From Ralstonia sp. ASV6 (GTDB lineage: Bacteria > Pseudomonadota > Gammaproteobacteria > Burkholderiales > Burkholderiaceae), in the NCBI RefSeq assembly GCF_016429285.1, contig NZ_JAELUI010000015.1:1-55618 (forward strand): a stretch of DNA of 55,618 nt, given 5' to 3'. Both the position numbers and the translations under genes were made by a program. Shown one piece after another: positions 1 to 8,269 of the stretch (positions are counted from its first letter, which is position 1; every line of letters begins with the position of its first letter). Below the pieces are notes generated by a model. It worked only from the letters and a program-made list of their open reading frames with translations, was not told where the DNA came from and did no database searches.

Positions 1-16
1 TGCCGCATGCGCGGCA
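1..16. terminator. Perfect hairpin at the window edge, possible terminator
   Basis: TGCCGC and GCGGCA form a 6-bp stem around the loop ATGC, followed by TTTG on the plus strand. It may be the end of a terminator for a gene lying left of the window. The T-tract is short, so this is only a candidate. Confidence 0.3.
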
Positions 17-82
17 TTTGAGCCGCCCATCGGAGAGTTTGTAGGGCCTGCTTGCGGAACAATCCGGGCATCGCTTCATGGT

Positions 83-105
83 CGGACCAGGGTAACTCTG
101 GTCCG
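83..105. repeat. 8-bp inverted repeat downstream of the GntR gene
   Basis: CGGACCAG and CTGGTCCG pair perfectly around a 7-base loop, just beyond the stop codon of the minus-strand regulator. A run of seven T on the plus strand (124-130) lies 18 bases further on. It could end transcription from the left, or serve as a weak terminator or 3' stem for the regulator mRNA. No T-run follows it on the minus strand. Confidence 0.35.
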
Positions 106-128
106 GTTTGGGTAGGAATTACCTTTTT

Positions 129-869
129 TTATGCGCGCTTGAAAATCGATTCGAGATCCAGCGCCGACGTTGGCGTGGTATGCAGGTCCAGCGAATGCTC
201 GATGTGCTCAAGGTGCTCGCGCATCAGGTCGTGCGCGCGTGCCGCATCGCCCGCGGTAATGGCTTCCGTGAGGGTGTCGTGCTCGTGCTCGGGGCAAGCG
301 GGCAGGCCGGGGCGGTCGTACAGCGTGATGATCAGGCAGGTGCGCGAGACGGTCTCGCGAATCAGCCGCTCCAAGACGTGGTTGCCGGCCATCTCGGCGA
401 CGAGCACGTGGTACTCGCCGGAGAGGCGGATGGTGGCTGCGCGATCTCCGCGCTCGCGTGCGGCATGCTCTGCGGCAATGTGTTTGCGCAGGCGTGTGGC
501 CTGAGCCGGCCTGCATGCGCGTGCCAGCATGGCAGCCAGTTCGGGTTCGATGATGCGGCGGGTCTGAAAGACGTCGCGCGCCTCCTCTACGGAGGGCTGC
601 GCGACGAAGGCTCCTTTGTTGGGTACGAGCGTCACGAGTTGCTCATGCGCCAGCCGCGCCAGCACCTGGCGTATGCGCGGTCGGCCTGCGCCGGTGGCTT
701 CACATAACCGCTCTTCGACCAACTTGGTGCCAGCGGCCAAGCGGTGCTCCATGATGGCCGTCAGCAGGCCTTGGTAGATCGGTTCGGCAGCAGGCTGGGT
801 GTCGGTGGTTTCCCGTTCGGATGCGGGCATGGCGGGTGGCAGAGCGGAAGAAAAGGCGGAAGGATGCAT
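129..869 (-). CDS. GntR-family (FCD/FadR subfamily) transcriptional regulator
   Basis: This is a 246-residue DNA-binding regulator. A winged-helix GntR domain spans about residues 30-95 (IYQGLLTAIMEHRLAAGTKL, then GRPRIRQVLARLAHEQLV and NKGAFVAQPS). An all-helical FCD ligand domain (about 105-230) follows, with the histidines EYH, HD and EHLEHIEH that usually bind a metal. The gene is the last of three on this strand, 28 bases after the hydantoin-type racemase, so it probably controls that racemase and the NCS1 permease. TGTACA-type operators at 3210-3250 suit this subfamily. The ligand cannot be read from sequence; a hydantoin, allantoin or pyrimidine is the natural guess. The first 20 residues are poorly conserved in character, so the true start may lie slightly downstream. 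Confidence 0.88.
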   Translation of the reverse strand: MHPSAFSSALPPAMPASERETTDTQPAAEPIYQGLLTAIMEHRLAAGTKLVEERLCEATGAGRPRIRQVLARLAHEQLVTLVPNKGAFVAQPSVEEARDVFQTRRIIEPELAAMLARACRPAQATRLRKHIAAEHAARERGDRAATIRLSGEYHVLVAEMAGNHVLERLIRETVSRTCLIITLYDRPGLPACPEHEHDTLTEAITAGDAARAHDLMREHLEHIEHSLDLHTTPTSALDLESIFKRA

Positions 870-897
870 GGTAGCAAATGCACCCTCCCGTGCCGCA

Positions 898-1632
898 CTA
901 GGCTAATGCAAACGGTGCAAGCATCCCCGTGTAGGGTTTGGGCAGCGGGCGTGCCCAATCGCCGCGCTTGCTGGTCGATAGCCGCATGCCGACCAGCGCC
1001 TCCACCAGCTTCACCGCCGCCACCACTCCGTCGATGACGGGCACGCCCAGTTCGGCGCTCAGGTCTTCGCATAGGTCGGCCATGCCGGCGCAGCCGAGCA
1101 CGATGCAGTCGCTGCGGTCCTGCGCCAGTGCATCGCGGCAGGCTTGCAGGATGATGCCGCGCGCATTGGAGCCCGGCTTTTCCAGATCCAGCACCGGCAG
1201 GTCACTCGCGTGGACGTTGCGGCAGGCATGGCGCATGCCGTAGCGCTCGGCAAGGTGCCAGGCCATGCCGACAGTACGTTCCAGCGTCGTCACCACGCTG
1301 AAGCTGTTGCCGATCAGGCTGGCCATGTGCATGGCCGCTTCGGCAATGCCAATCACGGGGCCGTGCGCCAGCTCACGCGCGGCATAGAGGCCCGGATCGC
1401 CAAAGCAGGCGATGACGTAGGCATCGGCGCCGTCGCGTTCGCCGTGGCGGATTTCCTCCAGGATGCCGGGTACCGAGAGCGCTTCGTCGTAGTGGCTCTC
1501 GATGGAGGCCGGACCCATCTTGGGGCTGACCGCCGTGATGCGTGTGCCCGATGCGGCTGCAGCCTGCGCGCAGCGGCCAATCAGCGCGGTCATGCTGGTG
1601 GTTGTATTGGGGTTGATGATGCGGATGTCCAT
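898..1632 (-). CDS. Aspartate/glutamate/hydantoin racemase family protein (HyuE type)
   Basis: This 244-residue protein has the family opening IRIINPNTT. Two catalytic cysteines sit in the motifs VIACFGDPG (Cys76) and IVLGCAGM (Cys181). These positions match the two-base pair of characterised hydantoin racemases, which epimerise 5-monosubstituted hydantoins (allantoin racemase belongs to the same family). The gene lies 18 bases downstream of an NCS1 permease and upstream of a GntR regulator on the same strand, which suggests uptake and racemisation of a cyclic ureide. No hydantoinase, carbamoylase or allantoinase lies within the window, so the pathway is incomplete as seen. The length is normal for the family. 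Confidence 0.85.
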   Translation of the reverse strand: MDIRIINPNTTTSMTALIGRCAQAAAASGTRITAVSPKMGPASIESHYDEALSVPGILEEIRHGERDGADAYVIACFGDPGLYAARELAHGPVIGIAEAAMHMASLIGNSFSVVTTLERTVGMAWHLAERYGMRHACRNVHASDLPVLDLEKPGSNARGIILQACRDALAQDRSDCIVLGCAGMADLCEDLSAELGVPVIDGVVAAVKLVEALVGMRLSTSKRGDWARPLPKPYTGMLAPFALA

Positions 1633-1650
1633 ATCGATGCGTCGTGAGGG

Positions 1651-3141
1651 TCAATGGGCGGAGGCGAGTTGTTTGCGGCTCAGCACGGTGTAGAGCACCA
1701 GCGCAATACCCACGCCGATGAACCAGCTGTAGTTGGCCAGCCACTGCAGACGCTCGAACACCACGCACGCCATCGGGACCAGCGCGGACGGGATCATCGT
1801 CCAGACGGCTGCCGGGTTGTACCCGTTGCGGAACCAGTAGCGGCCTGTGGGGCGCAGCGTGTAGAGGTCATCCACGTGCACCTGCTGGCGGTGCACGAAG
1901 TAGTAGTCGGCAATCAGGATGCCGAACAGCGGACCGATGAAGGCGCCCAGCACGTCGATCGTGTAGTGGATCACCTCGGGGTTGTTGTAGAGGTTCCAGG
2001 GCGTGATGAAGATCGATGCCACCGCCGCGATCATGCCGCCCGTGCGCCAGCTGATGTGCTGCGGCGCCACGTTGGAGAAGTCGAAGGCCGGTGAGACGAA
2101 GTTGGCGACGATGTTGATGCCGATGGTCGCGATCATGAAGGTCAGCGCGCCGATCACCACTGCTGTCGTGCTGTCGATGCGGGCGATGACTTCCACCGGG
2201 TCGGAAATCAATTGGCCAAACACGGGCAGCGTGGCGGAGGTGGTAATGACCACCAGCAGAGCAAAGCCGAGAAAGTTGACCGGCAAGCCCCAGAAGTTGC
2301 CGCGCTTGACCGAGCCGAAGTCCTTGCCGTAGCGCGAGAAGTCACCGAAGTTGAGCATTGGGCCTGAGAAGTACGACACCACCAGCGCGATCCCGCCCAG
2401 TATCACGGGCACGGCATCCCAGCCTTCGTACTTGAGGAAGGAGAGCGTGAAGTTGATGTTTGTCCAGCCAGCCTTGTGCACCAACCACACTGCCAGCGCA
2501 ATCATGACCGCATACACCGCCGGGCCAGCCCAGTCGATGAACTTGCGGATCGATTCCATGCCGTGCCAGAACACAAAGGCTTGCAGCACCCACAGCACCA
2601 TGAAGGCTGACCAACCCAGCGTGGACAGGCCGACAAAGCCGTGTTGCTTCACGTCCGCGTAGGGCGCGAGTTCCGGCATGAATTTCAGTGCCAGCACCAG
2701 GAAGGCGTGCGAGGCCAGATAGGTCTGGATGCCGTACCACGCCACCGCGATCAGCCCGCGAATGATGGCCGGAATGTTGGCCCCGAGTACCCCGAACGAT
2801 GCCCGGCAGATCACCGGGTACGGTGTGCCGGTGGCCTGGCTGGGTTTGGCGACAAGGTTGCAGAAGAACTGCACGATCAGGATGCCCACCAGCAGCGCAA
2901 ACAACACCTGCAGGCTGGAGAGGCCCAGCGAGAACAGGCTCGCCGCCGTCAGGTAACCGCCCACGCTGTGCACGTCCGACATCCAGAACGCGAAGATGTT
3001 GTAGGTGCCCCAGGTTTGCTTGCGCAGCGGGGCGAGGTCTTCGTTGGTGAGCCGTGGGTCGTACTGTGGCTTGATGACGGCGTTGGAATGCGCGTGCGGC
3101 GGATCGCCCGCTGATGCCGCCGAAGCGGTGGTGGTGGTCAT
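1651..3141 (-). CDS. NCS1-family nucleobase/hydantoin:cation symporter
   Basis: This is a 496-residue inner-membrane permease of the nucleobase:cation symporter-1 family (purines, allantoin, hydantoins). Family features include NEDLAPLRKQTWGTYNIFAFWMSDVHSVGGY near the N-terminus, YPVICRASFGVLGANIPAIIRG, and about twelve hydrophobic segments ending near residue 485. An upstream in-frame ATG would add 45 hydrophilic/mixed residues. The ATG at 3141 is preferred because AAGGAGA lies just before it and the product then starts with the usual short cytosolic tail (MTTTTAS). It is the first gene of a three-gene operon with the racemase and the GntR regulator. The operator cluster at 3210-3250 lies 70-110 bases upstream. 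The substrate is inferred from the racemase neighbour, not proven. Confidence 0.9.
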   Translation of the reverse strand: MTTTTASAASAGDPPHAHSNAVIKPQYDPRLTNEDLAPLRKQTWGTYNIFAFWMSDVHSVGGYLTAASLFSLGLSSLQVLFALLVGILIVQFFCNLVAKPSQATGTPYPVICRASFGVLGANIPAIIRGLIAVAWYGIQTYLASHAFLVLALKFMPELAPYADVKQHGFVGLSTLGWSAFMVLWVLQAFVFWHGMESIRKFIDWAGPAVYAVMIALAVWLVHKAGWTNINFTLSFLKYEGWDAVPVILGGIALVVSYFSGPMLNFGDFSRYGKDFGSVKRGNFWGLPVNFLGFALLVVITTSATLPVFGQLISDPVEVIARIDSTTAVVIGALTFMIATIGINIVANFVSPAFDFSNVAPQHISWRTGGMIAAVASIFITPWNLYNNPEVIHYTIDVLGAFIGPLFGILIADYYFVHRQQVHVDDLYTLRPTGRYWFRNGYNPAAVWTMIPSALVPMACVVFERLQWLANYSWFIGVGIALVLYTVLSRKQLASAH

Positions 3142-3209
3142 TCTGTCTTCTCCTTGGTTTATGCCGGCATGAAGTCGTGTCTGGGCCGTGCATTCATTGT
3201 GCGCAAAAA

Positions 3210-3250
3210 TGTACACAATAATATTTAATTTTGTGTACAAAGTTGTATAC
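3210..3250. promoter_or_regulatory. TGTACA/GTATAC operator cluster upstream of the NCS1 permease operon
   Basis: TGTACACAA (3210-3218) and TTGTGTACA (3231-3239) form a perfect 9-bp inverted repeat with a 12-base AT-only spacer. A third related site, TTGTATAC, follows at 3243-3250. Each arm is itself nearly palindromic (TGTACA, GTATAC), as in operators of FCD-type GntR regulators. The AT-rich spacer contains TATTAT on the minus strand, which could be the -10 of the operon promoter. The GntR gene at the operon end is the likely binder; that is inference. Confidence 0.6.
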
Positions 3251-3338
3251 GTGGATAAGCCAAGAGTCAAGAACAAAAAGAAAGCCGCCCGGTAAGGGGC
3301 GGCTGCATGTCGATGGAATACTGTCTTCTGGAAGCGGC

Positions 3339-3773
3339 TCAGCGATAGACGATCACTGGAATCTCGGTGTGTGTGAGCACCTTCTGCGTCTCGCTGCCGA
3401 GCAGCAGTCCGGCCAGTCCGCGCCGGCCATGCGAGGCCATGAAGATGACATCACAGCCGTGGCGTTCGGCCGCATCGATGATGCCCATGTAGGGCACGGC
3501 AAAGCAGCTCATGTCGGTATCGCAGTCGATGCCAGCGCTGCGTGCGGCGTCTTCCACGTCCTTGAGCACCACGCGCGCCTGGGCTTCAACGCGTTCCTTG
3601 AATGCCTGAGGGGTCTCCACGACGATCTCGGAGAAGGGCGTGTAGGGGTATTCCTCCAGGCACGTATAGGCCGTCAGGCGCGCGCCAAGCGTTTTGGCAA
3701 AGTCGAGCGCGCCCGCCACCGCCTTGCGCGACAGCTCGGAACCATCGGTCGGGATGAGGATGTGCTGGAACAT
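3339..3773 (-). CDS. Universal stress protein, UspA family
   Basis: This 144-residue protein is a single Usp domain. It opens with FQHILIPTDGSELSRKAV and carries the ATP-binding signature ASHGRRGLAGLLLGSETQKVL (G-x2-G-x9-G-S/T). ATP-binding members act as cytosolic stress or energy-status sensors, usually as dimers. A longer reading frame starts 66 bases upstream, but the ATG at 3773 follows a strong AAGGAGG site and begins exactly where the Usp fold begins. It appears to be transcribed alone, or after the LysR gene that ends 78 bases upstream on the same strand. Nothing in the sequence shows its specific stress. Confidence 0.92.
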   Translation of the reverse strand: MFQHILIPTDGSELSRKAVAGALDFAKTLGARLTAYTCLEEYPYTPFSEIVVETPQAFKERVEAQARVVLKDVEDAARSAGIDCDTDMSCFAVPYMGIIDAAERHGCDVIFMASHGRRGLAGLLLGSETQKVLTHTEIPVIVYR

Positions 3774-3851
3774 GCGGCCTCCTTGGTTGGGTGGATACGC
3801 GTTGTCTTGATTGTAGGCCGCGTGCAATGTTCCACCCATCCGGAGTGATCG

Positions 3852-4781
3852 CTAGTCCATCCCGATGAGGGCATCGGCCCGGCGCCAGTAGGCCGGGTTA
3901 CCGTAGGTGTTCTTGAGGAAATCGATGAAGAGCCGCACACGCAGCGGCAGATGCTTGCGCTGCGGAAACACAGCGTGGATCCCGATCGGCGGTGCCTCGA
4001 ACGCATCCAACACCGTCACCAGCTTGCCCGTGGCGATGTCGTGGCCGACCTCCCACCACGAGCGCCATGCCAGGCCGTAGCCCTGCACGCACCATTCGCG
4101 CAGCACGGCGCCGTCGGTGCATTCCATCGTGCCCGATACCTTCACGGTGACGGTCTTGCCGCCTTGCTGGAAGACCCAGCCGCGCTGCACGTTGGCGCTG
4201 GCGCCAAAGGCCAGGCAGTTGTGGCCCGAGAGCTGCTCCACCTGGGTTGGCACGCCATGGCGCTCCAGATAGACAGGTGCGGCTACCACGACGCGGCGGT
4301 TCTCCCACAGGCGGATCGATACCAGGCTTGAGTCGGGCAGATCACCCAGGCGGATGGCGCAGTCGAACCCTTCATTGACGAGGTCGACGACGCGGTCGCC
4401 CAGGTCCAGCGTCATCGACACATCCGGATGTGCTTCGATGAAGTCCGGCACCATCGGCGCGACGTGGCGACGGCCGAAGCCGGCCGGGGCCGTGATCCGC
4501 AGGTGGCCGCTGGCCTTCACGCCGCCGGCAGAGACGCTGGCCTCGGCGTTATGCAGGTCGTTGAGGATGCGCTGGCAATCCTCCAGGAACGCCGAGCCTT
4601 CAAAGGTGAGGGTGATGCGCCGCGTGGTGCGCACCAGCAGCTTCACGCCCAGGCGCTCCTCCAACGCATCGATGCGGCGCCCGATGATGGCCGGTGCCAC
4701 ACCTTCAGCGGCGGCCGCAGAAGACAGACTGCCGCGCGTGGCCACGGCGACAAAGGTTTCGAGTTGCTTGAAGTGATCCAT
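3852..4781 (-). CDS. LysR-family transcriptional regulator
   Basis: This is a 309-residue LysR regulator. The N-terminal helix-turn-helix (about residues 5-65) reads HFKQLETFVAVATRGSLSSAAAAEGVAPAIIGRRIDALEERLGVKLLVRTTR. An effector-binding substrate domain (about 92-295) follows. The valine-alanine variant VAPAIIGRR replaces the commoner S-x-VSR recognition helix and marks the CrgA/DsdC-like subgroup of short-range regulators. It lies 16 bases after an unknown membrane protein gene on the same strand, so the two may be co-transcribed. No divergent partner is present, so the target gene cannot be named. No strong ribosome-binding site precedes the ATG. Confidence 0.88.
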   Translation of the reverse strand: MDHFKQLETFVAVATRGSLSSAAAAEGVAPAIIGRRIDALEERLGVKLLVRTTRRITLTFEGSAFLEDCQRILNDLHNAEASVSAGGVKASGHLRITAPAGFGRRHVAPMVPDFIEAHPDVSMTLDLGDRVVDLVNEGFDCAIRLGDLPDSSLVSIRLWENRRVVVAAPVYLERHGVPTQVEQLSGHNCLAFGASANVQRGWVFQQGGKTVTVKVSGTMECTDGAVLREWCVQGYGLAWRSWWEVGHDIATGKLVTVLDAFEAPPIGIHAVFPQRKHLPLRVRLFIDFLKNTYGNPAYWRRADALIGMD

Positions 4782-4797
4782 TCTGATGCCAGCGCTG

Positions 4798-5574
4798 TTA
4801 GGCGGGGAGTTCCGTCGATGTCGATGTCCGGCGCAAGCGCCATTGCGCCAGACCGATTTCTAGTGCCGCCAGGGCCAGCCAAAAGAGGCAATGCAACCCG
4901 ATGCCGCGATAAAGCGCAATGAAGAATGCATGTATCCGCTCGGCCAGGATACTCGCCACGAATTCTCCGTCAGCCAGTGATGCCAGGGATTGGCGCAGCG
5001 CAATGCGCGTGGTTTGCGCATCGATATGAGCGAGTTTCTGCAGGCGCTCCACCAGCACGTCCTTGATTGTTTCCCGAAACGCGTGTGTCCCCAGTAGTGC
5101 GGCACCCGCCGCAGCCAGTTGCCGCAGCGCGCCATTCCCCATGGCCTCCGGTGCCTGCGCGGCTTGGTCAACGGCGACGTCCACCACATGCTCAATGGAA
5201 ACCGTGGACAGCTGTGGATGCTGTTCAAGCAGCGATTGCAGTTGCACCTGCATCGTGCCAAGCGTCTGCTGCGTCAATGTCCGGATGACGGGGCGAGCGG
5301 TCTTCAGGTGTTCGGCCAATGTGCCTTCCACGCACAGGGCCAATGCGGCTTGCATCGCGCAGATTGCCAGCACGATAGGCAGATACAGGAAATGCAGGCG
5401 TGCCACCCAACGCCCGATCCGAGTGCGCCGACGCAGCAGCCCGGCACGATGCAGCCCCCATGCCACCATGACGCCCAGCACCAGACCGGCCAGCAGCGCC
5501 AGTGCGGCGTACAGCATCAGTTTTGCGACCGGCACGAACTGTGCAATCGACCAGAATTGGGCCCACAGAGACAT
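4798..5574 (-). CDS. Conserved-looking membrane protein of unknown function
   Basis: I do not recognise this 258-residue protein. Two hydrophobic segments lie near the N-terminus (about residues 17-40 LMLYAALALLAGLVLGVMVAWGL, and 62-82 FLYLPIVLAICAMQAALALCV), separated by an Arg-rich cytosolic loop. A 120-residue soluble stretch of amphipathic helices with many Gln, Ala and Thr follows, and a third hydrophobic segment lies at about 220-245. The topology suggests a large periplasmic or cytosolic helical domain held by membrane anchors. It is just upstream of a LysR gene on the same strand, possibly in one operon. Codon use matches its neighbours, so it looks like a real gene. No ribosome-binding site is obvious at the ATG. 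Confidence 0.7.
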   Translation of the reverse strand: MSLWAQFWSIAQFVPVAKLMLYAALALLAGLVLGVMVAWGLHRAGLLRRRTRIGRWVARLHFLYLPIVLAICAMQAALALCVEGTLAEHLKTARPVIRTLTQQTLGTMQVQLQSLLEQHPQLSTVSIEHVVDVAVDQAAQAPEAMGNGALRQLAAAGAALLGTHAFRETIKDVLVERLQKLAHIDAQTTRIALRQSLASLADGEFVASILAERIHAFFIALYRGIGLHCLFWLALAALEIGLAQWRLRRTSTSTELPA

Positions 5575-5677
5575 AGGAGTTGGAATGTATCGGAAAGCGT
5601 GGGATTGTGACGAATATAAAGGTTATCACTCGTCATTCCGATGGTAAAAGTTAAAGATCAAGTGACCATTGCCGTCT

Positions 5678-5705
5678 TTGTGCGGTGCGTCACCTTTTCT
5701 ACAAT
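5678..5705 (+). promoter_or_regulatory. Candidate promoter of the haloacid dehalogenase/aceB region
   Basis: TTGTGC (5678-5683) and TACAAT (5700-5705) are separated by 16 bases and lie about 90 bases before the dehalogenase start. The leader between them holds a small GTTCT/AGAAC stem. Sequence match only. Confidence 0.45.
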
Positions 5706-5798
5706 GGCCCTCGTTGCGAAGGTCGGAGAGGCGTTCTGTGTAATAGAACAAGCGGAGCGTGCGACCCTCGGTTACGTGGAGCTTCGTGGGGCTTGTCT

Positions 5799-6497
5799 AT
5801 GAGTTCGATTCGCGCGGTGGTCTTCGACGCCTATGGCACGTTGTTCGACGTGTATTCCGTAGCTGCGCGCGCCGAGCAACTCTTTGCCGGCAAGGGCGAG
5901 GCGCTGTCGGTGCTCTGGCGTGACAAGCAGATCGACTACACGCGCATCCGCTCGCTGGCGGGCCCCTCGGGCGAGCACTACAAGCCTTTCTGGGACATCA
6001 CCATCGATGCGCTGCGCTATGCGGCGGCACGCCTGGGGCTGCCCCTGTCGGAGCATGACGAAGCCACGCTGATGCGCGAGTATGCGTGTTTGTCGGCGTT
6101 TCCCGAGAACGTGCCCGCGCTGCGCCGCCTGCGCGAGATGGGATTGCCGCTGGGCATCCTCTCCAACGGCAATCCGCAGATGTTGGACATCGCCGTCAAG
6201 AGTGCGGGCATGTCGGGGCTGTTCGACCACGTGCTCTCGGTCGACGTGGTCAAGCTCTACAAGACCGCGCCGCAAGCTTACGCGCTGGCACCGCAAGCCT
6301 TTGGCGTGCCGGCTGAACAGATTCTCTTTGTGTCGTCCAACGGCTGGGATGCCTGCGGGGCGACGTGGTACGGCTTCACGACCTTCTGGATCAATCGCCT
6401 GGGGCATCCGCCCGAGGTGCTCGACGTGGCACCCACCGCAGCCGGGCACGACATGCGCGATCTGCTGCAATTTGTACAGGCAAGGCAACTGACGTAA
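5799..6497 (+). CDS. Haloacid dehalogenase, type II (L-2-haloacid dehalogenase)
   Basis: This 232-residue HAD-superfamily hydrolase opens with SIRAVVFDAYGTLFDVYS. Asp10 is the nucleophile expected to attack the carbon bearing the halogen. Other family motifs follow: LSNGNPQML, the lysine motif VKLYKTAPQAY, and FVSSNGWDACGA with the Ser-Asn-x-x-Asp acid set. Type II enzymes convert L-2-haloalkanoates to D-2-hydroxyacids. An in-frame start 114 bases upstream would add a non-homologous tail; the ATG at 5799 lies right at the family start and follows GGGG. It sits 80 bases before malate synthase, so a link to glyoxylate (from dihaloacetate) is conceivable but speculative. Many such genes are annotated from homology only, and the true substrate may differ. 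Confidence 0.9.
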   Translation: MSSIRAVVFDAYGTLFDVYSVAARAEQLFAGKGEALSVLWRDKQIDYTRIRSLAGPSGEHYKPFWDITIDALRYAAARLGLPLSEHDEATLMREYACLSAFPENVPALRRLREMGLPLGILSNGNPQMLDIAVKSAGMSGLFDHVLSVDVVKLYKTAPQAYALAPQAFGVPAEQILFVSSNGWDACGATWYGFTTFWINRLGHPPEVLDVAPTAAGHDMRDLLQFVQARQLT

Positions 6498-6577
6498 GGC
6501 ATCTCAAATCGGCCCAGCCATAGGGCCAAAGCAAGACAAAACGCGTTCAACCCTCACATCATCCTCTGGAGAAAACC

Positions 6578-8158
6578 ATGGCGCTCACGCTGCCCCAAGG
6601 CATGGAGATCAAGGCCGAGATCCTGCCGGCCTACGAAGACATTCTGACCCCCGAAGCACTGGCGCTGGTTGCCAAGCTGCACCGTGCCTTCCAGCCGCGC
6701 CGCAAAGAGCTGCTGGCTGCCCGTGTCGAGCGCGCCAAGCGCCTGGACGCCGGCGAGCGCCCGGACTTCCTGGCTGAAACCAAGGCCATCCGTGAAGGCG
6801 ATTGGAAGGTCGCGCCGATCCCGCGGGCGCTGCATTGCCGCCGTGTGGAAATCACCGGCCCGGTGGATGCCAAGATGGTCATCAACGCGTTCAACTCGGG
6901 CGCGGACAGCTACATGACCGACTTCGAGGATTCGAATTCGCCCAACTGGCACAACCAGATCCAGGGTCAGGTCAACCTGAAGGCCGCCATCCGCCGCACG
7001 CTCACGCTGGAGCAGAACGGCAAGACGTACAAGCTCAACGACAAGGTCGCCACCCTGCAGGTGCGTCCGCGCGGCTGGCATCTGGACGAAAAGCACGTGC
7101 TGATCGACGGTGAACGCGTCTCCGGCGGCATCTTCGACTTCGCACTGTTCCTGTTCCACAACGCCCGCGAACAGATCGCCCGCGGCGCCGGCCCGTTCTT
7201 CTACCTGCCGAAGATGGAAAGCCATCTGGAAGCACGCCTGTGGAACGACATCTTCGTGATGGCCCAGAACGAGATCGGCCTGCCGCAAGGCACGATCAAG
7301 GCCACCGTGCTGATCGAAACCATCCTCGCGGCGTTCGAGATGGAAGAAATCCTGTACGAACTGCGCGAGCACAGCGCGGGCCTGAACGCCGGCCGTTGGG
7401 ACTACATCTTCTCGTGCATCAAGAAGTTCAAGGTCGACAAGAACTTCTGCCTGGCTGATCGCGCCAAGGTGACGATGACCTCGCCGTTCATGCGCGCCTA
7501 CGCGTTGCTGCTGCTCAAGACCTGCCACAAGCGCGGCGCGCCCGCCATCGGCGGCATGAGCGCGCTGATCCCGATCAAGAACGATCCGGAGAAGAACGCC
7601 ATCGCCATGGCCGGCATCATCAACGACAAGAAGCGCGACGCGACCGACGGCTACGACGGCGGCTGGGTGGCTCACCCGGGTCTGGTCGAACCGGCGATGA
7701 AGGAATTCGTGGCTGTGCTGGGCGACAAGTTGAACCAGTTCGAGAAGCAGCGCCCGGACGTGGAAGTGAAGGCCGCTGACCTGCTGGACTTCCAGCCGGA
7801 AACGCCGATCACCGAAGCTGGCCTGCGCATGAACATCAACGTGGGTATCCACTATCTGGGTGCCTGGCTGGCTGGTAACGGCTGCGTGCCCATCCACAAC
7901 CTGATGGAAGATGCCGCCACGGCGGAAATCTCCCGCTCGCAGGTGTGGCAGTGGATCCGCTCGCCCAAGGGCAAGCTGGAAGACGGCACGAAGGTCACGG
8001 CTGACCTCGTGCGCAAGCTGATCCCGGAAGAATTGGCCAAGGTGAAGGAGACGGGCGCGGTAGGCCACTTTGACCGCGCTGCAGTGATCTTCGAACAAAT
8101 GTCGACGTCGGAAAACTTTGAAGAATTCCTGACGCTGCCGCTGTACGAAGAGATCTGA
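6578..8158 (+). CDS. aceB: Malate synthase A
   Basis: This 526-residue cytosolic enzyme condenses glyoxylate with acetyl-CoA to give malate in the glyoxylate shunt. The A-isoform TIM-barrel motifs are present: MTDFEDSNSPNW (113-124), RPRGWHL with the catalytic arginine near 165, the signature GRWDYIFS (272-279), and NLMEDAATAEISR carrying the general-base Asp445, which aligns with E. coli Asp447. Length matches the A family and is much shorter than the G isoform. The start has a good GGAG site (CTGGAGAAAACC). The gene is followed by a strong intrinsic terminator at 8187-8219. Isocitrate lyase is not in this window. A haloacid dehalogenase precedes it. Confidence 0.97.
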   Translation: MALTLPQGMEIKAEILPAYEDILTPEALALVAKLHRAFQPRRKELLAARVERAKRLDAGERPDFLAETKAIREGDWKVAPIPRALHCRRVEITGPVDAKMVINAFNSGADSYMTDFEDSNSPNWHNQIQGQVNLKAAIRRTLTLEQNGKTYKLNDKVATLQVRPRGWHLDEKHVLIDGERVSGGIFDFALFLFHNAREQIARGAGPFFYLPKMESHLEARLWNDIFVMAQNEIGLPQGTIKATVLIETILAAFEMEEILYELREHSAGLNAGRWDYIFSCIKKFKVDKNFCLADRAKVTMTSPFMRAYALLLLKTCHKRGAPAIGGMSALIPIKNDPEKNAIAMAGIINDKKRDATDGYDGGWVAHPGLVEPAMKEFVAVLGDKLNQFEKQRPDVEVKAADLLDFQPETPITEAGLRMNINVGIHYLGAWLAGNGCVPIHNLMEDAATAEISRSQVWQWIRSPKGKLEDGTKVTADLVRKLIPEELAKVKETGAVGHFDRAAVIFEQMSTSENFEEFLTLPLYEEI

Positions 8159-8186
8159 CGCTAAGCGACGCTTGGGTCGCAATGGA

Positions 8187-8219
8187 AACGCCGGTTGGGG
8201 CAACCCGCCGGCGTTTTTT
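8187..8219 (+). terminator. Intrinsic terminator of aceB
   Basis: AACGCCGG (8187-8194) pairs with CCGGCGTT (8208-8215) around a 13-base loop, and six T follow (8214-8219). It sits 28 bases after the aceB stop codon. Confidence 0.85.
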
Positions 8220-8269
8220 CATTTTTCCGCTGCCGCGCGATAATGTCAGGAAATTTTGCGGAGGCCGCT

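Noticed and set aside
6554-8203. A 549-residue open frame on the minus strand opposite aceB
   Set aside because: aceB is certain on the plus strand. The antisense frame has no recognisable motif and also crosses the aceB terminator.
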